DNA of 64,000 nucleotides from Amia ocellicauda (lineage: Eukaryota; Chordata; Actinopteri; Amiiformes; Amiidae), in the NCBI RefSeq assembly GCF_036373705.1, contig NC_089869.1, positions 4,029,676 to 4,093,675 of the forward strand, in the 5' to 3' direction. Each line of letters starts with the position of its first letter. Position 1 is the stretch's first letter. The notes under the pieces are model-generated. The model was not told where the DNA came from and did not search any database. It saw only the letters and a program-made list of their open reading frames with translations. The position numbers and the translations under genes were made by a program. Below are positions 10,611-21,270 of this stretch, in pieces.

Positions 10611-11164
10611 AGAGCTTGCTGCACCCACCCTTTCCTAGTTTCATACCAATTCAGTGGCTGCTACCGTTTACCTACTATATGTTCCACGCATCCATCCAAC
10701 CAACTATCAACCCACCCATCCATCCATCTATCTATCTATCTATCCTTCTATCTATCTGTCTGTCTATCTACCTACCTCTCTGTCTTTCTACAGCTAGCAC
10801 TCACTTGCTTACGCTTGCGGACAAAGCAAGAAGTGTGCGTTCAACAGGATCTGACAGCGGAAAAAGATTTGCAGGAAGATGTAGACAGCACTGACAAGTG
10901 CAACAAACATTGGGCGGTGTCCGTCTCTGTGCGGCAATGGCATTTTCGCCATCGGACCTAAAGCCAAAGGTGGCCGCGCGAAGCCTACACAGGGAAGTCT
11001 TTGTCGTCCTGACCCTATTCTTTAAATACAGGGTTCTGGGAAGATGACTTTCTGCTTTACTCTCTCAGTGGAAGGGATATATCATTCCGGCCCGTGACGA
11101 GAGGCAATCTTGCAAAATCCTGGAAGGGGAGTCCTTAGCATGTACCCTAACATGAACAAAGCTG
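10611..11164. repeat. Spacer B2 with compound microsatellite
   Basis: 554 bp. It differs from B1 in a few bases: TATCAACCC within the microsatellite, CATTTTCGCC in place of CATTTTGGCC, and TTTGCAGG in place of TTTACAGG. These variants mark a subfamily shared with B3, B4, B8, B9, B11 and B12. Confidence 0.88.
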
Positions 11165-11238
11165 AGGCACCACTGGGATTTGAACCCAGGATCTCCTGTT
11201 TACTAGACAGGTGCTTTGACCAACTAAGCCATGGCGCC
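11165..11238 (-). tRNA. tRNA-Thr(AGT), block B2
   Basis: Consensus Thr(AGT) sequence with a fully paired acceptor stem apart from the usual G4-T69 wobble. TTTAAA lies at 11,259-11,264 upstream. Confidence 0.95.
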
Positions 11239-11974
11239 AAGGCACATGTCTGTACTACTTTAAAAACAAATGCTGGACCTCTGTCATTCGGACCCAGGTC
11301 TTTCCTAGAATGGATCCATCCAGCCAGCCATCCATCATCCCTTTGATTATTTATGTCTGTCTATTACTAACGGTCATTCGTTTACACTCTACGATGCAGA
11401 GAAAGCGTGCATGCATCAGAAACAGGCAAACGTCAGCGGTAACACGCAACGTGGTGGACCCCAGTGCTTTGAGCAACTAAGCCATGGCGCCAAGGCGCAA
11501 CTCTGTACTACTGCAGAAGCAAATGGTGGACCTCTGTCATTCGGACCCAGGTCTTTCCTAGAATGGATCCATCTAGCAAACCTCCCTTTGATATTTATGT
11601 CTGTCTATCACTAACGGTCATTCGGTTACACTCTACGATGCAGAGAAGGCGTGCTTGCAACAGAAACTGGCAATCTGCAGCGGTAACGCGCAACGTGGTG
11701 GACCCCAGTGCTTTGACCTACTAAGCCATGGCGCCAAGGCGTAACTCTGTTCAACTGTAAAAGCAAATGGTGGACCTCTGTCTTTCGGACCCAGGTCTTT
11801 CCAAGAATGGATCCATCCAGCCATCCATCATCCCTTTGATTATTTATGTCTGTCTATCACTAACGGTCATTCGTTTACACTATACGATGCAGAGAAGGCG
11901 TGCTTGCAACAGAAACTGGCAAACGTCAGCGGAAACACGCAACATGGTGGACCCCAGTCACAACTGCTGCGCCT
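11239..11974. repeat. Satellite array A3, 3 monomers
   Basis: 736 bp. With the tRNA block it forms the 1,682-bp higher-order repeat seen again in B8-B9, B10-B11, B11-B12, B13-B14 and B16-B17. Confidence 0.94.
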
Positions 11975-12048
11975 GTCTCTGTGGCGCAATCGGATAGCGC
12001 GTTCGGCTGTTAACTTAAAGGTTGGTGGTTCAAGCCCACCCAGGGACG
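11975..12048 (+). tRNA. tRNA-Asn(GTT), block B3, damaged anticodon stem
   Basis: Full length, but the 3' side of the anticodon stem reads CTTAA instead of CCGAA, leaving one mismatch and one G-T pair in five. Anticodon GTT and both promoter boxes remain. It is probably a weak gene or pseudogene. The near-identical block B9 does not share this change, so it is recent. Confidence 0.8.
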
Positions 12049-12218
12049 TCCGTCTATTTCTTACCTCATTGCTTCCATTCGTGGTGTGAGACCTGGACCT
12101 CTGCTTTATAATCTCCTGTCCAAGAAACATCGCCTCATGCAGTAACAAAGGCTACGCTGCCAAAAACTTAAACTTGCCCCACAGTCTTGCTGTACATAGC
12201 CTCTGCCTCCTTCAGGCC

Positions 12219-12292
12219 TGGCACCGCTGGGATTTGAACCCAGGATTTCCTGTTTACGAGACAGGCGCTTTCACCAGCTAAGCCACGGCGCC
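12219..12292 (-). tRNA. tRNA-Thr(CGT), block B3
   Basis: Consensus body; discriminator base is A instead of T (flank CCTGGCACC). This marker is shared with B4, B9, B12 and B15. Confidence 0.93.
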
Positions 12293-12846
12293 AGAGCTTG
12301 CTGCACCCACCCTTTCCTAGTTTCATACCAATTCAGTGGCTGCTACCGTTTACCTACTATATGTTCCACGCATCCATCCAACCAACTATCAACCCACCCA
12401 TCCATCCATCTATCTATCTATCTATCCTTCTATCTATCTGTCTGTCTATCTACCTACCTCTCTGTCTTTCTACAGCTAGCACTCACTTGCTTACGCTTGC
12501 GGACAAAGCAAGAAGTGTGCGTTCAACAGGATCTGACAGCGGAAAAAGATTTGCAGGAAGATGTAGACAGCACTGACAAGTGCAACAAACATTGGGCGGT
12601 GTCCGTCTCTGTGCGGCAATGGCATTTTCGCCATCGGACCTAAAGCCAAAGGTGGCCGCGCGAAGCCTACACAGGGAAGTCTTTGTCGTCCTGACCCTAT
12701 TCTTTAAATACAGGGTTCTGGGAAGATGACTTTCTGCTTTACTCTCTCAGTGGAAGGGATATATCATTCCGGCCCGTGACGAGAGGCAATCTTGCAAAAT
12801 CCTGGAAGGGGAGTCCTTAGCATGTACCCTAACATGAACAAAGCTG
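12293..12846. repeat. Spacer B3 with compound microsatellite
   Basis: 554 bp of the B2 subfamily (TATCAACCC, CATTTTCGCC). Nothing else is recognised. Confidence 0.87.
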
Positions 12847-12920
12847 AGGCACCACTGGGATTTGAACCCAGGATCTCCTGTTTACTAGACAGGTGCTTTG
12901 ACCAACTAAGCCATGGCGCC
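12847..12920 (-). tRNA. tRNA-Thr(AGT), block B3
   Basis: Consensus sequence, with upstream TTTAAA present. Confidence 0.95.
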
Positions 12921-13412
12921 AAGGCACATGTCTGTACTACTTTAAAAACAAATGCTGGACCTCTGTCATTCGGACCCAGGTCTTTCCTAGAATGGATCCA
13001 TCCAGCCAGCCATCCATCATCCCTTTGATTATTTATGTCTGTCTATTACTAACGGTCATTCGTTTACACTCTACGATGCAGAGAAAGCGTGCATGCATCA
13101 GAAACAGGCAAACGTCAGCGGTAACACGCAACGTGGTGGACCCCAGTGCTTTGACCTACTAAGCCATGGCGCCAAGGCGTAACTCTGTTCAACTGTAAAA
13201 GCAAATGGTGGACCTCTGTCTTTCGGACCCAGGTCTTTCCAAGAATGGATCCATCCAGCCATCCATCATCCCTTTGATTATTTATGTCTGTCTATCACTA
13301 ACGGTCATTCGTTTACACTATACGATGCAGAGAAGGCGTGCTTGCAACAGAAACTGGCAAACGTCAGCGGAAACACGCAACATGGTGGACCCCAGTCACA
13401 ACTGCTGCGCCT
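12921..13412. repeat. Satellite array A4, 2 monomers
   Basis: 492 bp, one 244-bp unit fewer than A3, so B3 to B4 is 1,438 bp instead of 1,682. The near-identity with the 36-kb copy ends inside this array at about 13,007. Confidence 0.93.
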
Positions 13413-13432
13413 GTCTCTGTGGCGCAATCGGA

Positions 13433-13479
<47 letters not shown>

Positions 13480-13486
13480 AGGGACG
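13413..13486 (+). tRNA. tRNA-Asn(GTT), block B4
   Basis: Intact; T loop TTCAAGC as in B2. Confidence 0.95.
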
Positions 13487-13656
13487 TCCGTCTATTTCTT
13501 ACCTCATTGCTTCCATTCGTGGTGTGAGACCTGGACCTCTGCTTTATAATCTCCTGTCCAAGAAACATCGCCTCATGCAGTAACAATGGCTACGCTGCCA
13601 AAAACTTAAACTTGCCCCACAGTCTTGCTGTACATAGCCTCTGCCTCCTTCAGGCC

Positions 13657-13730
13657 TGGCACCGCTGGGATTTGAACCCAGGATTTCCTGTTTACGAGAC
13701 AGGCGCTTTCACCAGCTAAGCCACGGCGCC
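13657..13730 (-). tRNA. tRNA-Thr(CGT), block B4
   Basis: Consensus body with discriminator A. Confidence 0.93.
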
Positions 13731-14284
13731 AGAGCTTGCTGCACCCACCCTTTCCTAGTTTCATACCAATTCAGTGGCTGCTACCGTTTACCTACTATAT
13801 GTTCCACGCATCCATCCAACCAACTATCAACCCACCCATCCATCCATCTATCTATCTATCTATCCTTCTATCTATCTGTCTGTCTATCTACCTACCTCTC
13901 TGTCTTTCTACAGCTAGCACTCACTTGCTTACGCTTGCGGACAAAGCAAGAAGTGTGCGTTCAACAGGATCTGACAGCGGAAAAAGATTTGCAGGAAGAT
14001 GTAGACAGCACTGACAAGTGCAACAAACATTGGGCGGTGTCCGTCTCTGTGCGGCAATGGCATTTTCGCCATCGGACCTAAAGCCAAAGGTGGCCGCGCG
14101 AAGCCTACACAGGGAAGTCTTTGTCGTCCTGACCCTATTCTTTAAATACAGGGTTCTGGGAAGATGACTTTCTGCTTTACTCTCTCAGTGGAAGGGATAT
14201 ATCATTCCGGCCCGTGACGAGAGGCAATCTTGCAAAATCCTGGAAGGGGAGTCCTTAGCATGTACCCTAACATGAACAAAGCTG
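13731..14284. repeat. Spacer B4 with compound microsatellite
   Basis: 554 bp, B2 subfamily. It precedes the only Thr(AGT) copy that is cut in the D arm. Confidence 0.87.
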
Positions 14285-14340
14285 AGGCACCACTGGGATT
14301 TGAACCCAGGATCTCCTGTTTACTAGACAGGTGCTATGAC
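14285..14340 (-). pseudogene. tRNA-Thr(AGT) lacking its 5' end, block B4
   Basis: The 3' 56 nt (T arm, variable loop, anticodon arm with AGT, part of the D arm) are retained. The 5' acceptor strand and A box are gone. The sequence jumps at GCTATGAC to GATGGTCATTCGGTCATTTG, the tail of a monomer with part of its GGTCATT motif repeated. It looks like an unequal-exchange or deletion junction. Confidence 0.88.
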
Positions 14341-15695
14341 GATGGTCATTCGGTCATTTGTTTACACTCTACGATGCAGAGAAGGCGTGCTTGCAAAAGA
14401 AGCTGGCAAACTGCAGCGGTAACACGCAACGTAGTGGACCCCAGTGCGTTGACCAAATAAGCCATGGCGCCAAGGCACAACTCTGTACTACTTTAAAAGC
14501 AAATGCTGGACCTCTGTCATTCGGACCCAGGTCTTTCCTAGAATGGATCCATCCAGCCAGCCATCCATCCTCCCTTTGATTATTTATGTCTGTCTATTAC
14601 TAACGGTCATTCGTTTACACTCTACGATGCAGAGAAAGCGTGCATGCATCAGAAACTGGCAAACGTCAGCGGTAACACGCAACGTGGTGGACCCCAGTGC
14701 TTTGACCAACTAAGCCATGGCGCCAAGGCGCAACTCTGTACTACTGCAGAAGCAAATGGTGGACCTCTGTCATTCGGACCCAGGTCTTTCCTAGGATGGA
14801 TCCATCAAGCCATCCTCCCTTTGATATTTATGTCTGTCTATCACTAACGGTCATTCGTTTACACTCTATGATGCAGAGAAGGCGTGTATGCATCAGAAAC
14901 TGGCAAACTTCAGTGGTAACACGCAACGTGGTGGACCCCAGTGCTTTGACCGACTAAGCCATGGTGCCAAGGCGCAACTCTGTACAACTGTAAAAGCAAA
15001 TGGTGGACCTCTGTCATTCGGACCCAGGTCTTTCCAAGAATGGATCCATCCAGCCATCCATCATCCCTTTGATTATTTATGTCTGTCTATCACTAACGGT
15101 CATTCGTTTACACTCTACGATGCAGAGAAGGCGTGCTTGCAACAGAAACAGGCAAACTGCAGCGGTAACGCGCAACGTGGTGGACCCCAGTGCTTTGACC
15201 AACTAAGCCATGGTGCCAAGGCGCAACTCTGTACTACTGTAAAAGCAAATGGTGGAACTCTGTCATTCGTACCCAGGTCTTTCCAAGAATGGATCCATCC
15301 AGCCATCCTCCCTTTGATATTTATGTCTGTCTATCAATAACGGACATTCGTTTACACTCTACGATGCAGAGAAGGCGTGCTTGCAACAGAAACTGGCAAA
15401 CTGCAGCGGTAACAAGCAACGTAGTGGACCCCAGTGCTTTGACCAACTAAGCCATGGCGCCAAGGCACAACTCTGTACTACTGTAAAAGCAAATGCTAGA
15501 CCTCTGTCATTTGGACCCAGGTCTTTCCTAGGATGGATCCATCCAGCCATCCTCCCTTTGATATTTATGTCTGTCTATCAATAACGGTCATTCGTTTACA
15601 CTATACGATGCAGAGAAGGCGTGCTTGCAACAGAAACTGGCAAACGTCAGCGGAAACACGCAACATGGTGGACCCCAGTCACAACTGCTGCGCCT
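14341..15695. repeat. Satellite array A5, about 5.5 monomers
   Basis: Starts at the truncation junction of Thr(AGT) B4. The first monomer has AAAAGAAGCTGG and GCGTTGACCAAATAAGCC, a degraded tRNA half. Later units are of ordinary type. Confidence 0.93.
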
Positions 15696-15715
15696 GTCTC
15701 TGTGGCGCAATCGGA

Positions 15716-15752
<37 letters not shown>

Positions 15753-15769
15753 GAGCCCACCCAGGGACG
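15696..15769 (+). tRNA. tRNA-Asn(GTT), block B5, consensus copy
   Basis: One of two copies (with B18) that show no change from the window consensus: TTCGG/CCGAA anticodon stem, TTCGAGC T loop, discriminator G. It is among the best candidates for a functional tRNA-Asn here. Confidence 0.96.
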
Positions 15770-15939
15770 TCCGTCTACTTCTTACCTCATTGCTTCCATT
15801 CGTGGTGTGAGACCTGGACCTCTGCTTTATAATCTCCTTTCCAAGAAACATCGCCTCATGCAGTAACAATGGCTACGCTGCCAAAAACTTAAACTTACCC
15901 CACAGTCTTGCTGTACATAGCCTCTGCCTCCTTCAGGCC

Positions 15940-16013
15940 AGGCACCGCTGGGATTTGAACCCAGGATTTCCTGTTTACGAGACAGGCGCTTTCACCAGCT
16001 AAGCCACGGCGCC
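15940..16013 (-). tRNA. tRNA-Thr(CGT), block B5
   Basis: Consensus copy, all stems paired. Confidence 0.95.
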
Positions 16014-16563
16014 AGAGCTTGCTGCACCCACCCTTTCCTAGTTTCATACCAATTGAGTGGCTGCTACCGTTTACCTACTATATGTTCCACGCATCCATCC
16101 AACCAACTATCCACCCATCCATCCATCTATCTATCTATCTATCCTTCTATCTATCTGTCTGTCTATCTACCTACCTCTCTGTCTTTCTACAGCTAGCACT
16201 CACTTGCTTACGCTTGCGGACAAAGCAAGAAGTGTGCGTTCAACAGGATCTGACAGCGGAAAAAGATTTACAGGAAGATGTAGACAGCACTGACAAGTGC
16301 AACAAACATTGGGCGGTGTCCGTCTCTGTGCGGCAATGGCATTTTGGCCATCGGACCTAAAGCCAAAGGTGGCCGCGCGAAGCCTACACAGGGAAGTCTT
16401 TGTCGTCCTGACCCTATTCTTTAAATACAGGGTTCTGGGAAGATGACTTTCTGCTTTACTCTCTCAGTGGAAGGGATATATCATTCCGGCCCGTGACGAG
16501 AGGCAATCTTGCAAAATCCTGGAAGAGGAGTCCTTAGCATGAACCCTAACATGAACAAAGCTG
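16014..16563. repeat. Spacer B5 with shortened microsatellite
   Basis: 550 bp, one 4-bp ACCC/ATCC step shorter than the other spacers, which moves the open frames through it. It carries CATTTTGGCC as in B1. Confidence 0.87.
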
Positions 16564-16637
16564 AGGCACCACTGGGATTTGAACCCAGGATCTCCTGTTT
16601 ACTAGACAAGTGCTTTGACCAACTAAGCCATGGTGCC
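16564..16637 (-). tRNA. tRNA-Thr(AGT), block B5
   Basis: Full length. C28 to T gives a T-G wobble in the anticodon stem. G4 to A restores a Watson-Crick pair with T69 in the acceptor stem. Upstream TTTAAA present. Confidence 0.93.
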
Positions 16638-19600
16638 AATGCACAACTCTGTACTACTTTAAAAGCAAATGCTGGACCTCTGTCATTCGGACCCAGGTCT
16701 TTCCTAGAATGGATCCATCCAGCCAGCCATCCATCCTCCCTTTGATTATTTATGTCTGTCTATTACTAACGGTCATTCGTTTACACTCTACGATGCAGAG
16801 AAAGCGTGCATGCATCAGAAACTGGCAAACGTCAGCGGTAACACGCAACGTGGTGGACCCCAGTGCTTTAAACAACTAAGCCATGGCGCCAAGGCGCAAC
16901 TCTGTACTACTGTAAAAGCAAATGGTGGACCTCTGTCATTCGGACCCAGGTCTTTCCAAGAATGGATCCATCCAGCTATCCTATCCTCCAATTGATTATT
17001 ATGTCTGTATATCAATAACGGTCATTCGTTTACACTCTACGATGCAGAGAAGGCGTGCTTGCAACAGAAACAGGCAAACTGCAGCGGTAACGCGCTACGT
17101 GGTGGACCCCAGTGCTTTGACCTACTAAGCCATGGCGCCAAGGCGTAACTCTGTACTACTGTAAAAGCAAATGGTGGACCTCTGTCTTTCGGACCCAGGT
17201 CTTTCCAGGAATGGATCCATCCAGCCATCCTCCCTTTGATATTTATGTCTGTCTATCAATAACGGTCATTCGTTTACACTCTATGATGCAGAGCAGGCGT
17301 GCATGCATAAGAAACAGGCAAACTGCAGCGGTAACGCGCAACGTGGTGGACCCCAGTGCTTTGACCTACTAAGCCATGGCGCCAAGGCGCAACTCTGTAC
17401 TACTGTAAAAGCAAATGGTGGACCTCTGTCATTCGGACCCAGGTCTTTCCAAGAATGGATCCATCCAGCCATCCTCCCATTGATTATTATGTCTGTATAT
17501 CAATAACGGTCATTCGTTTACACTCTACGATGCAGAGAAGGCGTGCTTGCAACAGAAACAGGCAAATTGCAGCGGTAACACACAACGTAGTGGACCCCAG
17601 TGCTTTGACCAACTTAGCCATGGAGCCAAGGCACAACTCTTTACTACTGTAAAAGCAAATGCTATACCTCTGTCATTCGAACCCAGGTCTTTCCTAGGAT
17701 GGTTCCATCAAGCCATCCTCCCTTTGATATTTATGTCTGTCTATCAATAACGGTCATTCGTTTACACTCTACGATGCAGAGAAGGCGTGCTTGCAACAGA
17801 AACAGGCAAACTGCAGCGGTAACGCGCAACGTGGTGGACCCCAGTGCTTTGACCTACTAAGCCATGGCGCCAAGGCGTAACTCTGTACTACTGTAAAAGC
17901 AAATGGTGGACCTCTGTCATTCGGACCCAGGTCTTTCCTAGAATGGATCCATCCAGCCAGCCTTCCATCCTCCCTTTGATTATTTATGTCTGTCTATTAC
18001 TAACGGTCATTCGTTTACACTCTACGATGCAGAGAAAGCGTGCATGCATCAGAAACTGGCAAACGTCAGCGGTAACACGCAACGTGGTGGACCCCAGTGC
18101 TTTGACCAACTAAGCCATGGCGCTAAGGCGCAACTCTGTACTACTGCAGAAGCAAATGGTGGACCTCTGTCAATCGGACCCAGGTCTTTCCTAAAATGGA
18201 TCCATCCAGCCATCCTCCCTTTGATATTTATGTCTGTCTATCAATAACGGTCATTCGTTTACACTCTACGATGCAGAGAAGGCGTGCTTGCAACAGAAAC
18301 TGGCAAACTGCAGCGGTAACACGCAACGTAGTGGACCCCAGTGCTTTGACCAACTAAGCCATGGCGCCAAGGCACAACTCTGTACTACTGTAAAAGCAAA
18401 TGCTAGACCTCTGTCATTCGGACCCAGGTCTTTCCTAGGATGGATCCATCCAGCCATCATCCCTTTGATATTTATGTCTGTCTATCAATAACGGTCATTC
18501 GTTTACACTCTACGATGCAGAGAAGGCGTGCTTGCAACAGAAACAGGCAAATTGCAGCGGTAACACACAACGTAGTGGACCCCAGTGCTTTGACCAACTT
18601 AGCCATGGAGCCAAGGCACAACTCTGTACTACTGTAAAAGCAAATGCTATACCTCTGTCATTCGAACCCAGGTCTTTCCTAGGATGGTTCCATCAAGCCA
18701 TCCTCCCTTTGATATTTATGTCTGTCTATCAATAACGGTCATTCGTTTACACTCTACGATGCAGAGAAGGCGTGCTTGCAACAGAAACAGGCAAACTGCA
18801 GCGGTAACGCGCAACGTGGTGGACCCCAGTGCTTTGACCTACTAAGCCATGGCGCCAAGGCGTAACTCTGTACTACTGTAAAAGCAAATGGTGGACCTCT
18901 GTCATTCGGACCCAGGTCTTTCCTAGAATGGATCCATCCAGCCAGCCATCCATCCTCCCTTTGATTATTTATGTCTGTCTATTACTAACGGTCATTCGTT
19001 TACACTCTACGATGCAGAGAAAGCGTGCATGCATCAGAAACTGGCAAACGTCAGCGGTAACACGCAACGTGGTGGACCCCAGTGCTTTGACCAACTAAGC
19101 CATGGCGCTAAGGCGCAACTCTGTACTACTGCAGAAGCAAATGGTGGACCTCTGTCAATCGGACCCAGGTCTTTCCTAAAATGGATCCATCCAGCCATCC
19201 TCCCTTTGATATTTATGTCTGTCTATCAATAACGGTCATTCGTTTACACTCTACGATGCAGAGAAGGCGTGCTTGCAACAGAAACTGGCAAACTGCAGCG
19301 GTAACACACAACGTAGTGGACCCCAGTGCTTTGACCAACTAAGCCATGGCGCCAAGGCACAACTCTGTACTACTGTAAAAGCAAATGCTAGACCTCTGTC
19401 AATCGGACCCAGGTCTTTCCTAGGATGGATCCATCCAGCCATCATCCCTTTGATATTTATGTCTGTCTATCAATAACGATCATTCGTTTACACTGTACGA
19501 TGCAGAGAAGGCGTGCTTGCAACAGAAACAGGCAAACTGCAGCGGTAACGCGCAACGTGGTGGACCCCAGTGCTCTGACCTACTAAGCCATGGCGCCAAG

Positions 19601-20324
19601 GCGTAACTCTGTACTGCTGTAAAAGCAAATGGTGGACCTCTGTCTTTCGGACCCAGGTCTTTCCAAGAATGGATCCATCCAGCCATCATCCCTTTGATAT
19701 TTATGTCTGTCTATCACTAACGGTCATTCGTATACACTCTACGATGCAGAGAAAGCATGCATGCATAAGAAACAGGCAAACTGCAGCGGTAACGCGCAAC
19801 GTGGTGGACCCCAGTGCTTTGACCTACTAAGCCATGGCGCCAAGGCGTAACTCTGTACTGCTGTAAAAGCAAATGGTGGACCTCTGTCTTTCGGACCCAG
19901 GTCTTTCCAAGAATGGATCCATCCAGCCATCCTCCCTTTGATATTTATGTCTGTCTATCAATAACGGTCATTCGTTTACACTCTACGATGCAGAGAAGGC
20001 GTGCTTGCAACAGAAACAGGCAAACTGCAGCGGTAACGCGCAACGTGGTGGACACCAGTGCTTTGACCTACTAAGCCATGGCGCCAAGGCGTAACTCTGT
20101 ACTACTGTAAAAGCAAATGGTGGACCTCTGTCTTTCGGACCCAGGTCTTTCAAAGAATGGATCCATCCAGCCATCCATCCTCCCTTTGATTATTTATGTC
20201 TGTCTATCACTAACGGTCATTCATTTACACTATACGATGCAGAGAAGGCGTGCTTGCAACAGAAACTGGCAAACGTCAGCGGAAACACGCAACATGGTGG
20301 ACCCCAGTCACAACTGCTGCGCCT
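16638..20324. repeat. Satellite array A6, about 15 monomers
   Basis: Contains a 4-monomer tandem duplication with a 985-bp period (about 17.5-18.5 and 18.5-19.5 kb). It also holds a subfamily with CTTAGCCATGGAGCC, in which the tRNA half is altered. A unit at about 16,980 has CTATCCTATCCTCCAATTG in place of the usual tail. The segment 17,281-17,957 recurs at 58,796-59,472, sharing the rare GAGCAGG variant. Confidence 0.94.
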
Positions 20325-20344
20325 GTCTCTGTGGCGCAATCGTA

Positions 20345-20381
<37 letters not shown>

Positions 20382-20398
20382 GAGCCCACCCAGGGACG
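20325..20398 (+). tRNA. tRNA-Asn(GTT), block B6
   Basis: Full length with consensus stems. G19 in the D loop is T (CGTATA), which removes the usual G19-C56 tertiary pair and changes one A-box base. Possibly weakened. Confidence 0.87.
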
Positions 20399-20568
20399 TC
20401 TGTCTACTTCTTACCTCATTGCTTCCATTCGTGGTGTGAGACCTGGACCTCTGCTTTATAATCTCCTGCCCAAGAAACATCGCCTCATGCAGTAACAATG
20501 GCTACGCTGCCAAAAACTTAAACTTGCCCCACAGTCTTGCTGTACATAGCCTCTGCCTCCTTCAGGCC

Positions 20569-20642
20569 AGGCACCGCTGGGATTTGAACCCAGGATTTCC
20601 TGTTTACGAGACAGGCGCTTTCACCAGCTGAGCCACGGCGCC
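20569..20642 (-). tRNA. tRNA-Thr(CGT), block B6
   Basis: Full length. T13 to C (GGCTCAGCTGG) breaks the last D-stem pair but matches an A-box form common in other tRNAs. Confidence 0.92.
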
Positions 20643-21196
20643 AGAGCTTGCTGCACCCACCCTTTCCTAGTTTCATACCAATTCAGTGGCTGCTACCGTT
20701 TACCTACTATATGTTCCACGCATCCATCCAACCAACTATCCACCCACCCATCCATCCATCTATCTATCTATCTATCCTTCTATCTATCTGTCTTTCTATC
20801 TACCTACCTCTCTGTCTTTCTACAGCTAGCACTCACTTGCTTACGCTTGCGGACAAAGCAATAAGTGTGCTTTCAACAGGATCTGACAGCGGAAAAAGAT
20901 TTACAGGAAGATGTAGACAGCACTGACAAGTGCAACAAACATTGGGCGGTGTCCGTCTCTGTGCGGCAATGGCATTTTCGCCATCGGACCTAAAGCCAAA
21001 GGTGGCCGCGCGAAGCCTACACAGGGAAGTCTTTGTCGTCCTGACCCTATTCTTTAAATACAGGGTTCTGGGAAGATGACTTTCTGCTTTACTCTCTCAG
21101 TGGAAGGGATATATCATTCCGGCCCGTGACGAGAGGCAATCTTGCAAAATCCTGGAAGGGGAGTCCTTAGCATGTACCCTAACATGAACAAAGCTG
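20643..21196. repeat. Spacer B6 with compound microsatellite
   Basis: 554 bp with TATCCACCC and CATTTTCGCC. Private changes include CTGTCTTTCTATC in the microsatellite and GCAATAAGTGTGC after it. Confidence 0.87.
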
Positions 21197-21270
21197 AGGC
21201 ACCACTGGGATTTGAACCCAGGATCTCCTGTTTACTAGACAAGTGCTTTGACCAACTAAGCCATGGCGCC
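21197..21270 (-). tRNA. tRNA-Thr(AGT), block B6
   Basis: Full length; T28-G42 wobble in the anticodon stem (CTTGT), otherwise consensus. Upstream TTTAAA present. Confidence 0.94.
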
